Part shown: piece by piece, positions 51,389-61,950 of the stretch
Layout: the number at the start of each line of letters is the position of its first letter
How positions within the stretch are numbered: the stretch's first letter is position 1
DNA from: Hungatella sp.
GTDB lineage: Bacteria; Bacillota; Clostridia; Lachnospirales; Lachnospiraceae
Length of the DNA stretch: 64,000 nt
Assembly: GCA_009712635.1 (NCBI GenBank)
Contig: WASS01000026.1
Span: 1 to 64,000 of the forward strand
Direction of reading: 5' to 3'
Position numbers and translations under genes: made by a program
Notes under the pieces: generated by a model
Databases searched by the model: none
The model's input: only the letters and a program-made list of their open reading frames with translations
Told to the model about the DNA's origin: nothing

Positions 51389-54259
51389 ATGGAACGCGAT
51401 GACGATATTGAAAAGATTTCAAAGGAATTAGAGGATATTCTAAAGATGACATCAGATGAAAAAAAAGATAAAACACCAGACATCCGGGAAGGAAATAAAA
51501 CGGATGACAGACAGAATACAGGTTTTTTGGGGGACGAGGGAGAAGAACAACCGGATTATGAATCAATGCCTGTCATAAGGCTGGAGGTTCCGGTAGAAGG
51601 AATGGAAGAACTTTATGATTTTAATGATTCCAATGAAGACGGTGAATCTTATTCCGTTGACGAATATGTAATTACAGAGGAAGATGGAGAGGAAGAAATC
51701 GGGGAAGAAGAACCATCTGAAGAAGAGCACCAGGAGGTCTTTCATTCCTTTCGGAAAAAAGAGCATAGAAGCGGAAGTCTGGTAAAGGACTCTGACGGTC
51801 TGATTGCCGCCTTTTTTGTGCCTGTGATTATCATGATCATTATATTTGCCCAGAGAGGGATCTTTCCCTTTGGAGAAGAAAGCTTCTTAAGAACGGATAT
51901 GTATCATCAGTATGCGCCTTTTTTCTCTGAGTTCCAGTATAAGCTGACCCATGGAGGCAGCCTGTTATACAGCTGGGATATTGGTATGGGAGTTAATTTT
52001 GCAGCTCTTTATTCCTATTATCTGGCGAGCCCCTTAAACTGGCTGATCGTTCTCTGCCCGAAAAAATTTATCATTGAATTTATGACCTATATGATTGTCG
52101 TAAAGATTGGATTAAGCGGCCTTGCTTTTTCCTGGTATTTACGCAGACATTTTAAGACAGTTGATTTTGGAATCGCTTTCTTTGGGATTTTTTATGCATT
52201 ATCCGGGTATATGGCAGCGTATAGCTGGAATATTATGTGGCTGGACTGTATTCTTTTATTCCCGCTTATTATGCTTGGATTAGAAAAACTGGTTCAGGAA
52301 AAGAAATGCATTCTTTACTGCATTACACTTGGGTTATCAATTTTATCGAATTATTACATATCTATTATGATATGTATTTTTATGGTCTTCTATTTTATGG
52401 CTCTTCTGATTCTGGAAGGAAGAAAACCATGGAAGGAGGTTCTGATAAACGGGGTTCATTTTGCTGTGTATTCCGTTCTTGCAGGAGGATTGGCCGCAGT
52501 CGTACTGCTGCCTGAAATCTATGCCATGAAGATGACGGCTTCTGGAGATATTAACTTTCCCCAGACATTCAGCTCCTATTTTTCCATCTTTGATATGATT
52601 GCAAGACATTTGCCTGCAGTGGAAACAGAAATCGGACTGGATCACTGGCCGAATATTTACTGCGGCGTGGCAATTCTTATATTTTTCCTTTTGTATCTTG
52701 GATGCAGGAAGATCCGGCAGAAGGACAAGATTGTCATGTGCTCCCTTTTATTATTTTTTTATGCCAGCTTCTCCGTTAATGTACTTAATTTTATTTGGCA
52801 TGGATTTCACTATCCAAACAGCCTTCCCTGCAGGCAGTCCTTTATCTATATTTTTCTCATACTGACAGCAGGATATCATGCTTATATTTATCTGCATGAG
52901 ATACCATGGAAACATGTTGTGACAGCCTTTTTTGCCACTGTTATCTTTGTGATTATGGCTCAGAAACTGATTACAGACGATGCCTTCCATTTTTCTGTTT
53001 TTTATGTTGCCATAATTTTTCTGGCAGTTTATACAGGGCTGATCAGCCTTTATCAGAGAGGAATCAACCGGAATGTGCTTGTTTTGCTGGCTCTTGGAGT
53101 GGTAGCTTTAGAGGCAGCAGTCAATACTACGGTTACGAGTGTAACAACTACAAGCCGTACAAGCTATGTAAAAGATAATAAGGCATCCATTGACTTAGCA
53201 GAAGGTCTGCTGCCTAACCCGGATTTTTACAGGGTGGAAAAGGTCACAAGAAAAACCAAGAACGACGGTGCATGGATGAATTTTCCATCAGTATCCCTGT
53301 TTTCGTCCACTGCCAATGCAGATCTGTCTAAATTTTTCAAAAAGCTTGGCTGTGAAAGTTCAACCAATGCCTACAGTATAACAGGCAGTACTCCTTTGGT
53401 AGACGCACTTTTTGCTGTGAAATATGCCCTCTACTCAGAAGAAATGGGAGAAAATGAAGTATCCTCTCTTGTTTCGGTTCAGGATGACATGCAGCTGTGG
53501 AAAAACAATTATGCGCTCTCCTTAGGCTTTATGATGCCATATGATGTGGAGAATAACTGGCAGCTGGAGCTTACGAATCCGGCTGAGGTTCAAAATGATT
53601 TATCGGTGGTATTGGGTGCAAGTCCAGTGCTTTCAGAAGTACCCAGTGAAGTAAAGGGAAAGAGCTTTACGTTCACACCTGATACAGATGGTGATTACTA
53701 TGTTTTTGTCAGCAATAAGAAGGTTGAAAAAGTCGTTGCACTTATGGGAGAAAAGACAAAAAACTTTGATAATGTCAGCCGTGGATATTTACTGGAACTT
53801 GGGTATTTAAAATCTGGAGAAGAGGTTACACTTCGAAATGATGACAATGATCAGGATTTAATAGCAAGTGCTTACCGTTTTGTTCCAGAGGGCCTGGAAT
53901 CTGTTTATCAGGTGTTAAATAAGAATTCCCTTAAGCTTACAAAGTGGACCGATACTCAGATTAAGGGAACGGTTGATGCTGAAAAGGCAGGTCTTTTGTA
54001 TTTAAGCATTCCTTTTGACAAGGGCTGGTCTATAAAGATCGACGGGAAGGAAGCGGAACCCTATAAAATCTTTGATACGTTTTTAAGCGTTCATATGACT
54101 GCCGGAACTCATGAAGTTTCCCTTGAATATATGCCGGAAGGCTTAAAAGCCGGAGGAATGATTACCGGAGGAAGTATTCTGATACTTCTGGTGCTGACAG
54201 GCCTGGCAGCAGGAAAGAACAAAAAACGCAAACCCATGCGGACTCATACAACTAACTAA
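51389..54259 (+). CDS. YfhO family membrane protein with acidic N-terminal extension
   Basis: 956 aa. Residues 1-130 are hydrophilic and very acidic (runs of Glu/Asp) and are predicted to be cytoplasmic. The YfhO region starts near 135: a TM, then [19 protein letters not shown], a DxD-like loop typical of polytopic GT-C-type enzymes, and about a dozen more spans to about 590. A large extracellular domain (about 600-925) and a final span ([20 protein letters not shown]) end the protein. YfhO homologues glycosylate lipoteichoic acid in Bacillus and Listeria, with GtrA/CsbB-type partners. Glycosylation of a surface polymer is the likely role. Confidence 0.88.
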   Translation: MERDDDIEKISKELEDILKMTSDEKKDKTPDIREGNKTDDRQNTGFLGDEGEEQPDYESMPVIRLEVPVEGMEELYDFNDSNEDGESYSVDEYVITEEDGEEEIGEEEPSEEEHQEVFHSFRKKEHRSGSLVKDSDGLIAAFFVPVIIMIIIFAQRGIFPFGEESFLRTDMYHQYAPFFSEFQYKLTHGGSLLYSWDIGMGVNFAALYSYYLASPLNWLIVLCPKKFIIEFMTYMIVVKIGLSGLAFSWYLRRHFKTVDFGIAFFGIFYALSGYMAAYSWNIMWLDCILLFPLIMLGLEKLVQEKKCILYCITLGLSILSNYYISIMICIFMVFYFMALLILEGRKPWKEVLINGVHFAVYSVLAGGLAAVVLLPEIYAMKMTASGDINFPQTFSSYFSIFDMIARHLPAVETEIGLDHWPNIYCGVAILIFFLLYLGCRKIRQKDKIVMCSLLLFFYASFSVNVLNFIWHGFHYPNSLPCRQSFIYIFLILTAGYHAYIYLHEIPWKHVVTAFFATVIFVIMAQKLITDDAFHFSVFYVAIIFLAVYTGLISLYQRGINRNVLVLLALGVVALEAAVNTTVTSVTTTSRTSYVKDNKASIDLAEGLLPNPDFYRVEKVTRKTKNDGAWMNFPSVSLFSSTANADLSKFFKKLGCESSTNAYSITGSTPLVDALFAVKYALYSEEMGENEVSSLVSVQDDMQLWKNNYALSLGFMMPYDVENNWQLELTNPAEVQNDLSVVLGASPVLSEVPSEVKGKSFTFTPDTDGDYYVFVSNKKVEKVVALMGEKTKNFDNVSRGYLLELGYLKSGEEVTLRNDDNDQDLIASAYRFVPEGLESVYQVLNKNSLKLTKWTDTQIKGTVDAEKAGLLYLSIPFDKGWSIKIDGKEAEPYKIFDTFLSVHMTAGTHEVSLEYMPEGLKAGGMITGGSILILLVLTGLAAGKNKKRKPMRTHTTN

Positions 54260-54278
54260 GGAAAGAGGAGAACTAATT

Positions 54279-55652
54279 ATGAAATTATGGGGCGGTCGCT
54301 TCACCAAGGAAACCAATCAGCTGGTTCACAATTTTAATGCATCCCTGTCTTTTGACCAAAAGTTTTATCATCAGGACATCGAGGGAAGCATTGCCCACGT
54401 TACAATGCTGGCAAAGCAGGGAATTATCAGTGAAGAGGACCGGGATAAGATTATCGGCGGTCTGAAAGGAATCTGTGCCGATTTGGAAAGCGGAGCCCTT
54501 ACAATTACGGCGGAGCATGAAGATATCCACTCCTTTGTGGAAGCAAATTTAACGGAACGGATCGGAGAAGCAGGAAAGCGTCTCCATACGGGAAGAAGCA
54601 GAAATGATCAGGTGGCTCTGGATATGAAACTGTACACCAGAGATGAAATCGATGAACTTACCGCTCTTGTAAAAGGGCTTTTAAAGGAACTTCTGGCTTT
54701 AATGGAGAAAAATCTGGATACCTATATGCCTGGATTTACCCATTTGCAGAAAGCCCAGCCAATTACCCTGGCTCATCATGCAGGTGCTTATTTTGAGATG
54801 TTTGACAGGGACTATTCCCGTCTTTTGGATATCAGAAAGAGAATGAACTACTGTCCTCTGGGCTCCGGAGCTTTGGCAGGAACCACCTATCCTTTAGACC
54901 GTGAATATACCGCAAAGCTTCTTGGCTTTGACGGACCTACCTTAAACAGCATGGACTCAGTTGCAGACAGAGATTACTTAATTGAACTTTTAAGTGCCTT
55001 ATCAACCATCTCCATGCATTTAAGCAGGTTCTGTGAGGAAATTATTATATGGAATACCAATGAGTACCGTTTTGTTGAAATTGATGATTCCTACAGTACG
55101 GGAAGCAGCATAATGCCTCAGAAAAAGAATCCGGATATTGCAGAGCTGATCAGAGGAAAGACAGGACGGGTTTATGGAGCACTTATATCCATTCTGACTA
55201 CCATGAAGGGGATTCCTCTTGCTTATAATAAGGACATGCAGGAGGATAAGGAACTGACTTTTGATGCGATAGATACAGTAAAAGGCTGTCTGGCTCTTTT
55301 TACAGGAATGATTTCCTCCATGTCCTTCCGTAAGGATGTGATGGAGGTCAGTGCAAAGAATGGTTTTACCAACGCTACCGATGCCGCAGATTATCTGGTA
55401 AACCACGGAGTTCCTTTCCGTGATGCCCATGGAATCGTTGGTCAGCTGGTTCTTTTCTGCATAGAGAAGGGAATCGCTCTGGATGATATGACTCTGGAAG
55501 AATACAAAGCCATCAGCCCTGTTTTTGAAGATGATATTTACGATGCAATCAGCTTAAAGACCTGTGTGGAAAAGAGAATGACCATCGGAGCTCCAGGTCA
55601 GGAGGCAATGAAAAAGGTAATTGAGATCTATAAAAGAAAGATTGAAGAATAA
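54279..55652 (+). CDS. argH: Argininosuccinate lyase
   Basis: 457 aa. ArgH splits argininosuccinate into arginine and fumarate, the last step of arginine synthesis. [11 protein letters not shown] is the N-terminal signature, [13 protein letters not shown] binds substrate, and [16 protein letters not shown] is the mobile catalytic loop with the active Ser. GGAAAGAGGAG lies before the ATG. argG is not next to it, and the upstream YfhO gene ends 19 bases before, so argH may be cotranscribed with an unrelated membrane gene. Confidence 0.97.
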   Translation: MKLWGGRFTKETNQLVHNFNASLSFDQKFYHQDIEGSIAHVTMLAKQGIISEEDRDKIIGGLKGICADLESGALTITAEHEDIHSFVEANLTERIGEAGKRLHTGRSRNDQVALDMKLYTRDEIDELTALVKGLLKELLALMEKNLDTYMPGFTHLQKAQPITLAHHAGAYFEMFDRDYSRLLDIRKRMNYCPLGSGALAGTTYPLDREYTAKLLGFDGPTLNSMDSVADRDYLIELLSALSTISMHLSRFCEEIIIWNTNEYRFVEIDDSYSTGSSIMPQKKNPDIAELIRGKTGRVYGALISILTTMKGIPLAYNKDMQEDKELTFDAIDTVKGCLALFTGMISSMSFRKDVMEVSAKNGFTNATDAADYLVNHGVPFRDAHGIVGQLVLFCIEKGIALDDMTLEEYKAISPVFEDDIYDAISLKTCVEKRMTIGAPGQEAMKKVIEIYKRKIEE

Positions 55653-55665
55653 GAAAAAAGTGATG

Positions 55666-55697
55666 AAGATCCGTACATGATGTACGGGTCTTTTTTT
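55666..55697 (+). terminator. Terminator of argH
   Basis: AAGATCCGTACA pairs with TGTACGGGTCTT (loop TGA, G-T pairs) followed by a run of T. Confidence 0.88.
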
Positions 55698-55816
55698 GAT
55701 TAAAATGACAAATGAGAGGCTGCAAAAACGAAAACAATGTTAATACTACATAAAGGAAAATGTGTTTTCTGTAAAAAAGATGTTAAAATAATACTAGGAT
55801 TCGCAATTATTTACCG

Positions 55817-55845
55817 TGGTTCTATGACTTTTTGTATGTTAGAAT
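55817..55845 (+). promoter_or_regulatory. Extended -10 promoter of the TRAP transporter operon
   Basis: TGT-TAGAAT (55837-55845) is an extended -10. The -35 is poor (TGGTTC). It lies 75 bases before the binding-protein ATG. Confidence 0.45.
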
Positions 55846-55919
55846 AATTTCGCTGGGGGATCATGAGGCAACAAAATGGATCTCAACAGGCGAGGAAATC
55901 TAAAAGGAGGGGTTTTAAC

Positions 55920-57017
55920 ATGAAAAAAAGAGGACTGAGTGCTTTGATGTTAGCTGCGATTGCAGCCTTATCATTGACAGCATGCGGCGGTACTGCGAAA
56001 ACCAATACCGCAGCTGAGGGGACCACTGCAGCGGCTACTACTGCGGCAGCAGGCGAGACAACCAAAGGAGGAGAATCCAAAGAGGCTTCTTCCACAGATC
56101 CACAGGTAACACTTGTATATGCAGAAGTAAATCCACTAGATACAATTGTAGGTAAAACAGACCAGGCATTTAAAGATAAAGTAGAGGAGCTGTCTGGCGG
56201 ATCCATTAAAATCGATTTACAGGCCAGCGGTGTTCTGGGAGCAGAAAATGATGTTCTTGATAACATGCTTGGGGGAGCCGGAACCATTGATATGTCACGT
56301 ATCTCTGCTTTTGCTCTTACCAGCTATGGTGCAAATAAGTCAAAACTGTTATCCATTCCATATACCTTTGCAGGACGTGATCATTACTGGAAATTTGTAA
56401 ACAGTGATCTTGCTCCTGAGTTTTTAATGGAGCCCCACGATATTGGATTAGGGGTAAGAGGTTTGTTCTACGGTGAAGAGGGCTTCCGTCATTTCTTCTC
56501 CAAGAAACCAATTAACAGCATTGATGAAGTGAAAGGCTTAAAAATCCGTGTTTCCAGTGATCCTGTTATGACAGGAATGGTAAGTGCATTAGGCGCAAAC
56601 GCAACTGTCGTAAGCATGAACGAGCTTTATTCCGCTCTACAGACTGGTGTTGTTGATGCGGCAGAACAGCCCATTGCAAACTATAAGGGAAATGCATTCC
56701 AGGAAGTTGCTCCTAATTTAATTCTTGACGGACATACACTTGGTGCCATTCAGGTTATTATTACAGATGCTACCTGGGATAAATTAACTGAAAATCAGCA
56801 GAAAGCCATGACAGAGGCTGCTAAGTATGCTTCCGAATTCAACCAGAAACTTTCTCAGGATAATGAAAAAGAAGTGTTAGACGGTTTAAAAGCTGCCGGG
56901 GTCAATGTAGTTGAAGTAAAGGACATTACACCATGGCAGGAAGCCTGTAAAGATGTAATTGCTGAAAACACTAAGGATAATGCAGAATTATATCAGAAGA
57001 TTCTTGATATGAAATAA
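55920..57017 (+). CDS. TRAP transporter substrate-binding lipoprotein (DctP family)
   Basis: 365 aa. A lipoprotein signal ends at LSLTACGG (Cys about 21), with a Thr/Ala-rich linker of about 35 residues, then the DctP domain. The substrate carboxylate-binding Arg is expected in VKGLKIRVSSDPV, and the family segments AEQPIANYKGN and TDATWDKLTENQQKAM are present. It captures a carboxylated ligand outside the cell for a Na+-driven importer. The exact ligand is unknown. AGGAGGGG precedes ATG 55920 by about 8 bases. A hairpin separates it from the membrane genes. Confidence 0.93.
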   Translation: MKKRGLSALMLAAIAALSLTACGGTAKTNTAAEGTTAAATTAAAGETTKGGESKEASSTDPQVTLVYAEVNPLDTIVGKTDQAFKDKVEELSGGSIKIDLQASGVLGAENDVLDNMLGGAGTIDMSRISAFALTSYGANKSKLLSIPYTFAGRDHYWKFVNSDLAPEFLMEPHDIGLGVRGLFYGEEGFRHFFSKKPINSIDEVKGLKIRVSSDPVMTGMVSALGANATVVSMNELYSALQTGVVDAAEQPIANYKGNAFQEVAPNLILDGHTLGAIQVIITDATWDKLTENQQKAMTEAAKYASEFNQKLSQDNEKEVLDGLKAAGVNVVEVKDITPWQEACKDVIAENTKDNAELYQKILDMK

Positions 57018-57030
57018 TCAGTGTTGACAA

Positions 57031-57067
57031 GTGGGGCACAGAAAATGACAGCTTTCTGTGCCCTCAC
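57031..57067 (+). other. Intra-operon hairpin after the TRAP binding-protein gene
   Basis: GGGCACAGAAA pairs exactly with TTTCTGTGCCC (11 bp), with outer GTG/CAC around a bulge. No T-tract follows. It probably lowers or stabilises the message so that binding protein exceeds permease. Confidence 0.7.
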
Positions 57068-57086
57068 TATTAGAAAGGGGTTCTTT

Positions 57087-57611
57087 ATGCCAGAAATTTT
57101 CAAAACAATTGACAAGATAAAACCGGCTTATGATATTGTTTATAAGATTGTTTTGTTTATATGTAAGATACTTTTGATTGGGGATATTTTAATAACCACC
57201 ATGTCGGTGGCTGGAAGATATATTTCCTTTATCCCTGATCCGGCATGGAGTGAAGAGATTGTTTTAACATTTATGTGTTATATGGCGGTATTGTCCGCAG
57301 CTCTTGCCATACGGAGAGGATCTCATATCCGAATGACCGCGCTGGATACTTATCTGCCCAGGAATCTGATCAAGGCACTTGATATTCTGGCAGATTTATC
57401 TATTCTTGCACTTGCATTTATTATGTTGACTGTTGGCTGGAAATATGCTCATGGGATTGGTTCAAAAGGCTTTTATACCAGTATGCCACGGCTTTCACGG
57501 TTCTGGATGTACTTCCCGGTGCCATTGGCAGGCGGAGCCATGATTGTTTTTGAGCTGGAAGCTTTATACAATGATATCAAATGTCTTTTTGAAAAGGAGG
57601 AAAATCTGTAA
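57087..57611 (+). CDS. TRAP transporter small permease (DctQ family)
   Basis: 174 aa with four membrane spans (about 20-42, 56-76, 98-118, 140-162) as usual for DctQ, which stabilises the large permease and contacts the binding protein. SEEIVLTFMCYMAVLSAALAIRRGSHIRM is the family core. ATG 57087 follows AAAGGGG. The in-frame ORF back to 57021 crosses the hairpin. The stop overlaps the DctM start by one base (TAATG). Confidence 0.92.
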   Translation: MPEIFKTIDKIKPAYDIVYKIVLFICKILLIGDILITTMSVAGRYISFIPDPAWSEEIVLTFMCYMAVLSAALAIRRGSHIRMTALDTYLPRNLIKALDILADLSILALAFIMLTVGWKYAHGIGSKGFYTSMPRLSRFWMYFPVPLAGGAMIVFELEALYNDIKCLFEKEENL

Positions 57612-58903
57612 TGGGCGGTAATATTGCAATCCTGGTTTTACTGGGAAGTTTCTTTCTTATGGTTTTCCTTCGGTTTCCCATTGCTTATGCAGTGGCTTTA
57701 TCAGCAGTATTGTGTCTGCTTTCCCAGGGAAGCGGCCTGGCAGTAATCTGCCAGCAGATGGTAAAAGGAATCAGTTCTTTCAGCCTGATGGCGGTTCCGT
57801 TCTTTATTACCATGGGCGTTCTCATGGGATCCGGCGGTATATCAGAAAAGCTGATCGCTCTGGCAAATGCCTGTGTAGGCTGGATGCGCGGGGGAATGGC
57901 AATGGTAAATATTGTTGCTTCCTATTTCTTTGGTGGAATCTCCGGTTCCGCAGCAGCTGATACAGCTTCTCTGGGCTCCATCCTCATCCCCATGATGGTG
58001 GAACAGGGGTATGACGATGATTTTTCAACAGCCGTTACAATTACATCTTCCTGCGAGGGACTTTTAGTACCTCCAAGTCATAATATGGTTATTTATGCGA
58101 CTACTGCCGGCGGTATATCAGTAGGAAGCCTGTTCCTTGCCGGATATATACCGGGAGCGCTTCTGGCAATTTCTCTTATGGTTGGATCCTACATAATTTC
58201 AGTAAAAAGAAATTATCCAAAGGGAGATAAATTCAGCATAAAGAATCTGGTAAAGCAGCTGAGTATCTCTTTCTGGGCTCTTGCAGCCGTACTGATTGTT
58301 GTTTTCGGAGTAGTAGGCGGTGTATTTACCGCAACAGAATCTGCAGCAATTGCAGTTATTTACAGCCTCATAGTCAGCGTCTTTATTTACAAAGGTTTAG
58401 ACTGGAAAGGCGTCTGGAATGTAATGGAAGAATGTGTCAATACACTTGCCATTGTTCTCATTCTTATTTCAACTTCCAATGTATTTGGATATTGCCTGAC
58501 TTCACTTCATGTTCCGGATATGGCTGCACATGCAATTACTGGTGTAACGTCCAATCCCATTGTACTTGCTTTGCTTTTAAACCTGATTCTTTTGATACTT
58601 GGCTGTATCATGGATATGTCACCAATTATTTTAATAGCAACTCCTATTTTGCTTCCCATTGCAACCTCAATTGGAATCGATCCGGTTCAATTTGGTATTA
58701 TTATGGTACTTAACTGCGGTATTGGTCTTTTAACACCACCGGTTGGTGCGGTATTATTTATCGGCTCAGCGGTAGCAAAGCTTCCAATGGAAAAGGTGGT
58801 AAAAGCGACCCTGCCATTTTATCTTTGCATGATTATCACCCTTTTGATCATTACGTTTGTACCGGCAGCCAGTCTCTGGTTACCGTCCTTATTTGCAAAA
58901 TGA
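57611..58903 (+). CDS. TRAP transporter large permease (DctM family)
   Basis: 430 aa, about twelve hydrophobic segments, the transport channel of the TRAP system. Family motifs include FGGISGSAAADTASLGSILIPMM, SCEGLLVPPSHNMVIYA and NCGIGLLTPPVGAVLFIGSAVA, which line the Na+ and substrate sites. It starts with ATG overlapping the DctQ stop by one base. Cotranscribed with dctP and dctQ. No two-component regulator or catabolic gene that would reveal the substrate lies next to it. Confidence 0.95.
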   Translation: MGGNIAILVLLGSFFLMVFLRFPIAYAVALSAVLCLLSQGSGLAVICQQMVKGISSFSLMAVPFFITMGVLMGSGGISEKLIALANACVGWMRGGMAMVNIVASYFFGGISGSAAADTASLGSILIPMMVEQGYDDDFSTAVTITSSCEGLLVPPSHNMVIYATTAGGISVGSLFLAGYIPGALLAISLMVGSYIISVKRNYPKGDKFSIKNLVKQLSISFWALAAVLIVVFGVVGGVFTATESAAIAVIYSLIVSVFIYKGLDWKGVWNVMEECVNTLAIVLILISTSNVFGYCLTSLHVPDMAAHAITGVTSNPIVLALLLNLILLILGCIMDMSPIILIATPILLPIATSIGIDPVQFGIIMVLNCGIGLLTPPVGAVLFIGSAVAKLPMEKVVKATLPFYLCMIITLLIITFVPAASLWLPSLFAK

Positions 58904-58915
58904 TAAGCACGTATG

Positions 58916-58953
58916 AAATCAGGCATTGCTATTTTCAATGCCTGATTTCTGTT
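58916..58953 (+). terminator. Terminator of the TRAP operon
   Basis: AAATCAGGCATTG pairs exactly with CAATGCCTGATTT (13 bp) followed by a short T-rich stretch. Confidence 0.78.
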
Positions 58954-58970
58954 ATGGGAGGTAATGAATT

Positions 58971-59438
58971 ATGAAATACCAGTATACTTACAAAAATACA
59001 GGCATGGATATCTGGCAGCTGTCCATGTATTATATTTACGGGTCAATGGTAGGGGTATGCAATCTGATTTTTACGGCTACAATTCTTACGCTTACCATTG
59101 TCAGATGGGAAAATTCGGGAAATTTTTTCCGGATTTGTGCCGTGTTAGGCTGCTGCCTTTTTCCTGTTATTCAGCCTTTTGCAGTTTATGGGAAAGCAAA
59201 GAAACAGGCATCCGCCAGTCAGGATATCATGATCCGGTTTGATGACTGGGGAATACATGTGGGCGAGGGAGAGGGAAAGCAGGAAATAAGCTGGAACAAA
59301 ATCAGGAGAATTGGGAAAAAGCCTTCCATGATCCTGGTATTTTTAAATTCCACTCATGGATTTGTTCTTCCCAACCGCATATTAAAGGAAGAGAAAAATG
59401 ACTTCTATGCCTTTCTCTCCTCCAAAATGAAGAAATGA
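58971..59438 (+). CDS. YcxB-like membrane protein
   Basis: 155 aa. Two membrane spans (about 27-47 and 57-77) and a C-terminal PH-like segment (about 90-150, IMIRFDDWGIHV, EISWNKIRRIGKKPSMILVFL) that matches the YcxB-type C-terminal domain. Function is unknown in the family. GGGAGGT lies 8 bases before the ATG. The gene ends 22 bases before the end of the convergent serine dehydratase operon. Confidence 0.75.
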   Translation: MKYQYTYKNTGMDIWQLSMYYIYGSMVGVCNLIFTATILTLTIVRWENSGNFFRICAVLGCCLFPVIQPFAVYGKAKKQASASQDIMIRFDDWGIHVGEGEGKQEISWNKIRRIGKKPSMILVFLNSTHGFVLPNRILKEEKNDFYAFLSSKMKK

Positions 59439-59460
59439 TATCAGATATAAAGTTGTAAGA

Positions 59461-60360
59461 TCATTCTCCGCTGCAGGCTTCCGGACCAAAAATCTGTCTG
59501 CACAGGCGGCAGCCGGTAGGAGTGGCAGCAAGCCCTCCTTCGGCTGTTTCTTTTAAAGAGGTGGACATGAGCTGTCCCACCTGTCTCATGGCGAGAATTA
59601 CTTCATCTGCAGGTATTACGCTTTTGATCCCTGCGCAGGCAAGCTCGGATGCTGTAAAGGCATTGGCGACACCCATGGCATTTCGCTTGATGCAGGGAAC
59701 TTCCACCAGTCCGGCAACGGGATCACAGACAAGTCCCATGGTGTTTTTTAACGCAATGGCGCAGCTGTCAGATACCATCTGGGGTGTACCGTCAAAAATC
59801 TCTGTCAGAGCAGCGGCAGCCATGGCAGAAGCGGAGCCAACCTCAGCCTGGCAGCCGCCTTCCGCTCCGGCAATGCTTGCGCATTTGGCTATGACCATGC
59901 CTATGGCAGAAGCGGTAAATAAAGACATGACAATGTCACGCTTTGGGAGATCGTATTCATCCATAACCGAGATCAGGGCTGCGGGAATTACCCCACAGGA
60001 TCCGGCAGTTGGAGCAGCAACAATTTTTCCCATGCAGGAATTAAATTCCGTAACAGCCAGTGCCATGCTGATGGCATTGCCAAGAAGGTGGCCATAATGG
60101 TTTTTTCCTTCATCTACGGCTTTTTTTAATTTTGCAGCAGAACCTCCGGAAAGACCGCTGGGAGAGCGGAGTGTTTCGTCCAGTCCGCTAATCACTGACT
60201 GGCGCATGACATCAAAACTGCTTTCCATGGTTGCATAGACTTCTTCTATGGTTGATTCCATATCTCCGGCCTGCTGCTCCAAAACGATTTCAGAAATTTT
60301 TTTGTGGCTGGAAGAAGCGGCCTCAACCAGCTCTTCCACCGTATTATATTTTAGTTTCAT
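59461..60360 (-). CDS. sdaAA: L-serine dehydratase, iron-sulfur-dependent, alpha subunit
   Basis: 299 aa. With the beta subunit it deaminates L-serine to pyruvate and ammonia through an oxygen-sensitive [4Fe-4S] cluster. The cluster cysteines fit Cys170 in AEGGCQAEVG, Cys212 in CDPVAGLVE and Cys223 in VPCIKRNAMG; the spacings of 42 and 11 match the known enzyme. SCMGKIVAAPTAGSCGVIP contributes to the active site. GGAG precedes the ATG. It is the last gene of a minus-strand operon, 25 bases after sdaAB. Confidence 0.96.
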   Translation of the reverse strand: MKLKYNTVEELVEAASSSHKKISEIVLEQQAGDMESTIEEVYATMESSFDVMRQSVISGLDETLRSPSGLSGGSAAKLKKAVDEGKNHYGHLLGNAISMALAVTEFNSCMGKIVAAPTAGSCGVIPAALISVMDEYDLPKRDIVMSLFTASAIGMVIAKCASIAGAEGGCQAEVGSASAMAAAALTEIFDGTPQMVSDSCAIALKNTMGLVCDPVAGLVEVPCIKRNAMGVANAFTASELACAGIKSVIPADEVILAMRQVGQLMSTSLKETAEGGLAATPTGCRLCRQIFGPEACSGE

Positions 60361-60385
60361 TGTATTCTCCAGTCGGTTAATTCTT

Positions 60386-61045
60386 TCAGCCCAGTTTTAA
60401 AAGAATGGTATTGTATACATGAGGAAGAAGCCGGATCTCAGACACTAAAGAAGGATCCACATCGGAATCCATCTCAATTGTCATAATTGCAATTCCGCCT
60501 TTTTCCTGGCGGTTTAAACGGAAATTGCAGATGTTGGCGTTGCCGGCAGCAACCAGATTTGTGACCTGGGCGATGATACCGGGAACATCCTGATGCATGA
60601 CAATTAATGTGGTATTCTGACCGGTAAAATATACTTCCATGTCATTGATTTTGGTTATTATAATATTGCCGCCTCCAATGGAAGCACCCTGGACGGAAAT
60701 CGTAGCACCGCCTGATCCGGTAAGGGTCACTAAAGCTGTATTTGGATGGGCATTTTCAATGGTGCCAGTATGAATGTTAACGCAGATGCCCTGTATTTGG
60801 GCCGTTTCAAGACTGGTCCGGATTCCTGGGTCCCAGGGATCATATTTTAAGATTCCGCCTACAATGGCTTTGTCGGTTCCATGGCCTTTGTAGGTTTTAG
60901 CGAAGGAACCGTGAAACAAAATATCCGCTTTTGCTACCGGTTCTCCAAGAAGGAGCGCAGCAGTTTTTCCAATGCGGGCGGCTCCCGCTGTGTGGGAGCT
61001 GGAAGGTCCGATCATGACAGGTCCGACGATGTCAAATACATTCAT
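60386..61045 (-). CDS. sdaAB: L-serine dehydratase, iron-sulfur-dependent, beta subunit
   Basis: 219 aa. The N-terminal part (DIVGPVMIGPSSSHTAGAARIG) shares the fold of the enzyme's first domain, and a C-terminal ACT domain (about 148-215, TLIVMHQDVPGIIAQVTNLVAAGNANI) binds serine or regulates activity. It is required together with the alpha subunit encoded downstream. GGAG lies before the ATG. The gene starts 33 bases after the stop of the PHP phosphatase gene, so all three are likely cotranscribed. Confidence 0.96.
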   Translation of the reverse strand: MNVFDIVGPVMIGPSSSHTAGAARIGKTAALLLGEPVAKADILFHGSFAKTYKGHGTDKAIVGGILKYDPWDPGIRTSLETAQIQGICVNIHTGTIENAHPNTALVTLTGSGGATISVQGASIGGGNIIITKINDMEVYFTGQNTTLIVMHQDVPGIIAQVTNLVAAGNANICNFRLNRQEKGGIAIMTIEMDSDVDPSLVSEIRLLPHVYNTILLKLG

Positions 61046-61078
61046 GTTAGTTCTCCAATCTGTGTTGTCTTAGATGTA

Positions 61079-61876
61079 TCACAGCGGTTTAAATTCCGGT
61101 TTTCTTCTTCTGAATTCTGTATAATAGGAAAATCCGCATTGTTTCAGAAGCTCTTTTGCAGTCTGAAAATCTGCACCTAAATCTTCTGGTATGTGGGCAT
61201 CCGATCCCACCGTAATGATCTCGCCGCCCAGCTCCCGGTAACGTTTGATAATATCCCCGGATGGATTAGACTGACCGATTCCCTTTCTGTAACCTGCGGT
61301 GTTCAGCTCAATTCCTTTTCCCATTTCAATTACAGTCTTTAATATCTCATCAATGATATCCTGATATGCATGGTAGCTGTAAAAAGCTGCTTTATTCGGA
61401 CCATATCGGACGATGTAGTCGATATGTCCAGCAGCATCATAAGCGTCTTTCAGTTTTACGTTATCCAGTGTCGCCTCAAAATACTGAAGATAAGCTTCTT
61501 CTTCCTGCCTGCCTTTAAAAAATTCCGGATAGGCAGCATCCTTACGGTTAATGAAGTGAGTGGATCCTATGACATAATCAAAATCATAGCGTTTCAGCAG
61601 CTGGTCATAGTACTGTTTTAAATGGGGCTGCAGTCCCAGCTCAATTCCGATGCGAAGGTCGATTCGTTCCTTGTATTCCTCCCGGAGCTGACACATGGTG
61701 TTAAAATAAATTTCTGGGTCTAAGGTAAAATCGATGGGGGAATCTACGTCATAGTCGTGGTGATCCGTCACACATAGGGAATCCATATGAAGCGCAATGG
61801 CACGTTCAATCTGGTTTCTGACTGGTGTGGTGGAATCCCCTGAAAATTCTGTGTGAAAATGATAGTCTGGCAGCAT
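61079..61876 (-). CDS. PHP-domain histidinol-phosphatase (HisJ/HisK family)
   Basis: 265 aa trinuclear-metal phosphatase. Metal ligands lie in HFHTEFSGDS near the N-terminus, in CVTDHHDYD (about 35-43), in the GIELGLQPHL region and near the end in GSDAHIPEDLG. In Firmicutes such enzymes carry out the histidinol-phosphate step of histidine synthesis. No other his gene is in the window, so its substrate could differ. AAAGGAGACTCCA precedes the ATG. It heads the serine dehydratase operon. Confidence 0.85.
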   Translation of the reverse strand: MLPDYHFHTEFSGDSTTPVRNQIERAIALHMDSLCVTDHHDYDVDSPIDFTLDPEIYFNTMCQLREEYKERIDLRIGIELGLQPHLKQYYDQLLKRYDFDYVIGSTHFINRKDAAYPEFFKGRQEEEAYLQYFEATLDNVKLKDAYDAAGHIDYIVRYGPNKAAFYSYHAYQDIIDEILKTVIEMGKGIELNTAGYRKGIGQSNPSGDIIKRYRELGGEIITVGSDAHIPEDLGADFQTAKELLKQCGFSYYTEFRRRKPEFKPL

Positions 61877-61905
61877 TGGAGTCTCCTTTTCGAAAAATTA
61901 CATTT

Positions 61906-61933
61906 ATTATAACAAACATTACCGGAAATGCAA
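61906..61933 (-). promoter_or_regulatory. Promoter of the PHP-sdaAB-sdaAA operon
   Basis: On the minus strand a perfect TATAAT (61911-61906) with TTGCAT (61933-61928) at 16 bases. The -35 is only a partial match. Confidence 0.55.
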
Positions 61934-61950
61934 TCTGCCCTGCCGACTGT

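Noticed and set aside
55020-55430. 136-codon minus-strand frame inside argH
   Set aside because: Antisense to a conserved enzyme with all motifs intact; no independent evidence of coding.
59522-60097. 191-codon open frame opposite sdaAA
   Set aside because: It is antisense to a clear serine dehydratase gene, low in complexity (Ala/Met/Thr/Ser) and has no ribosome site or family resemblance.
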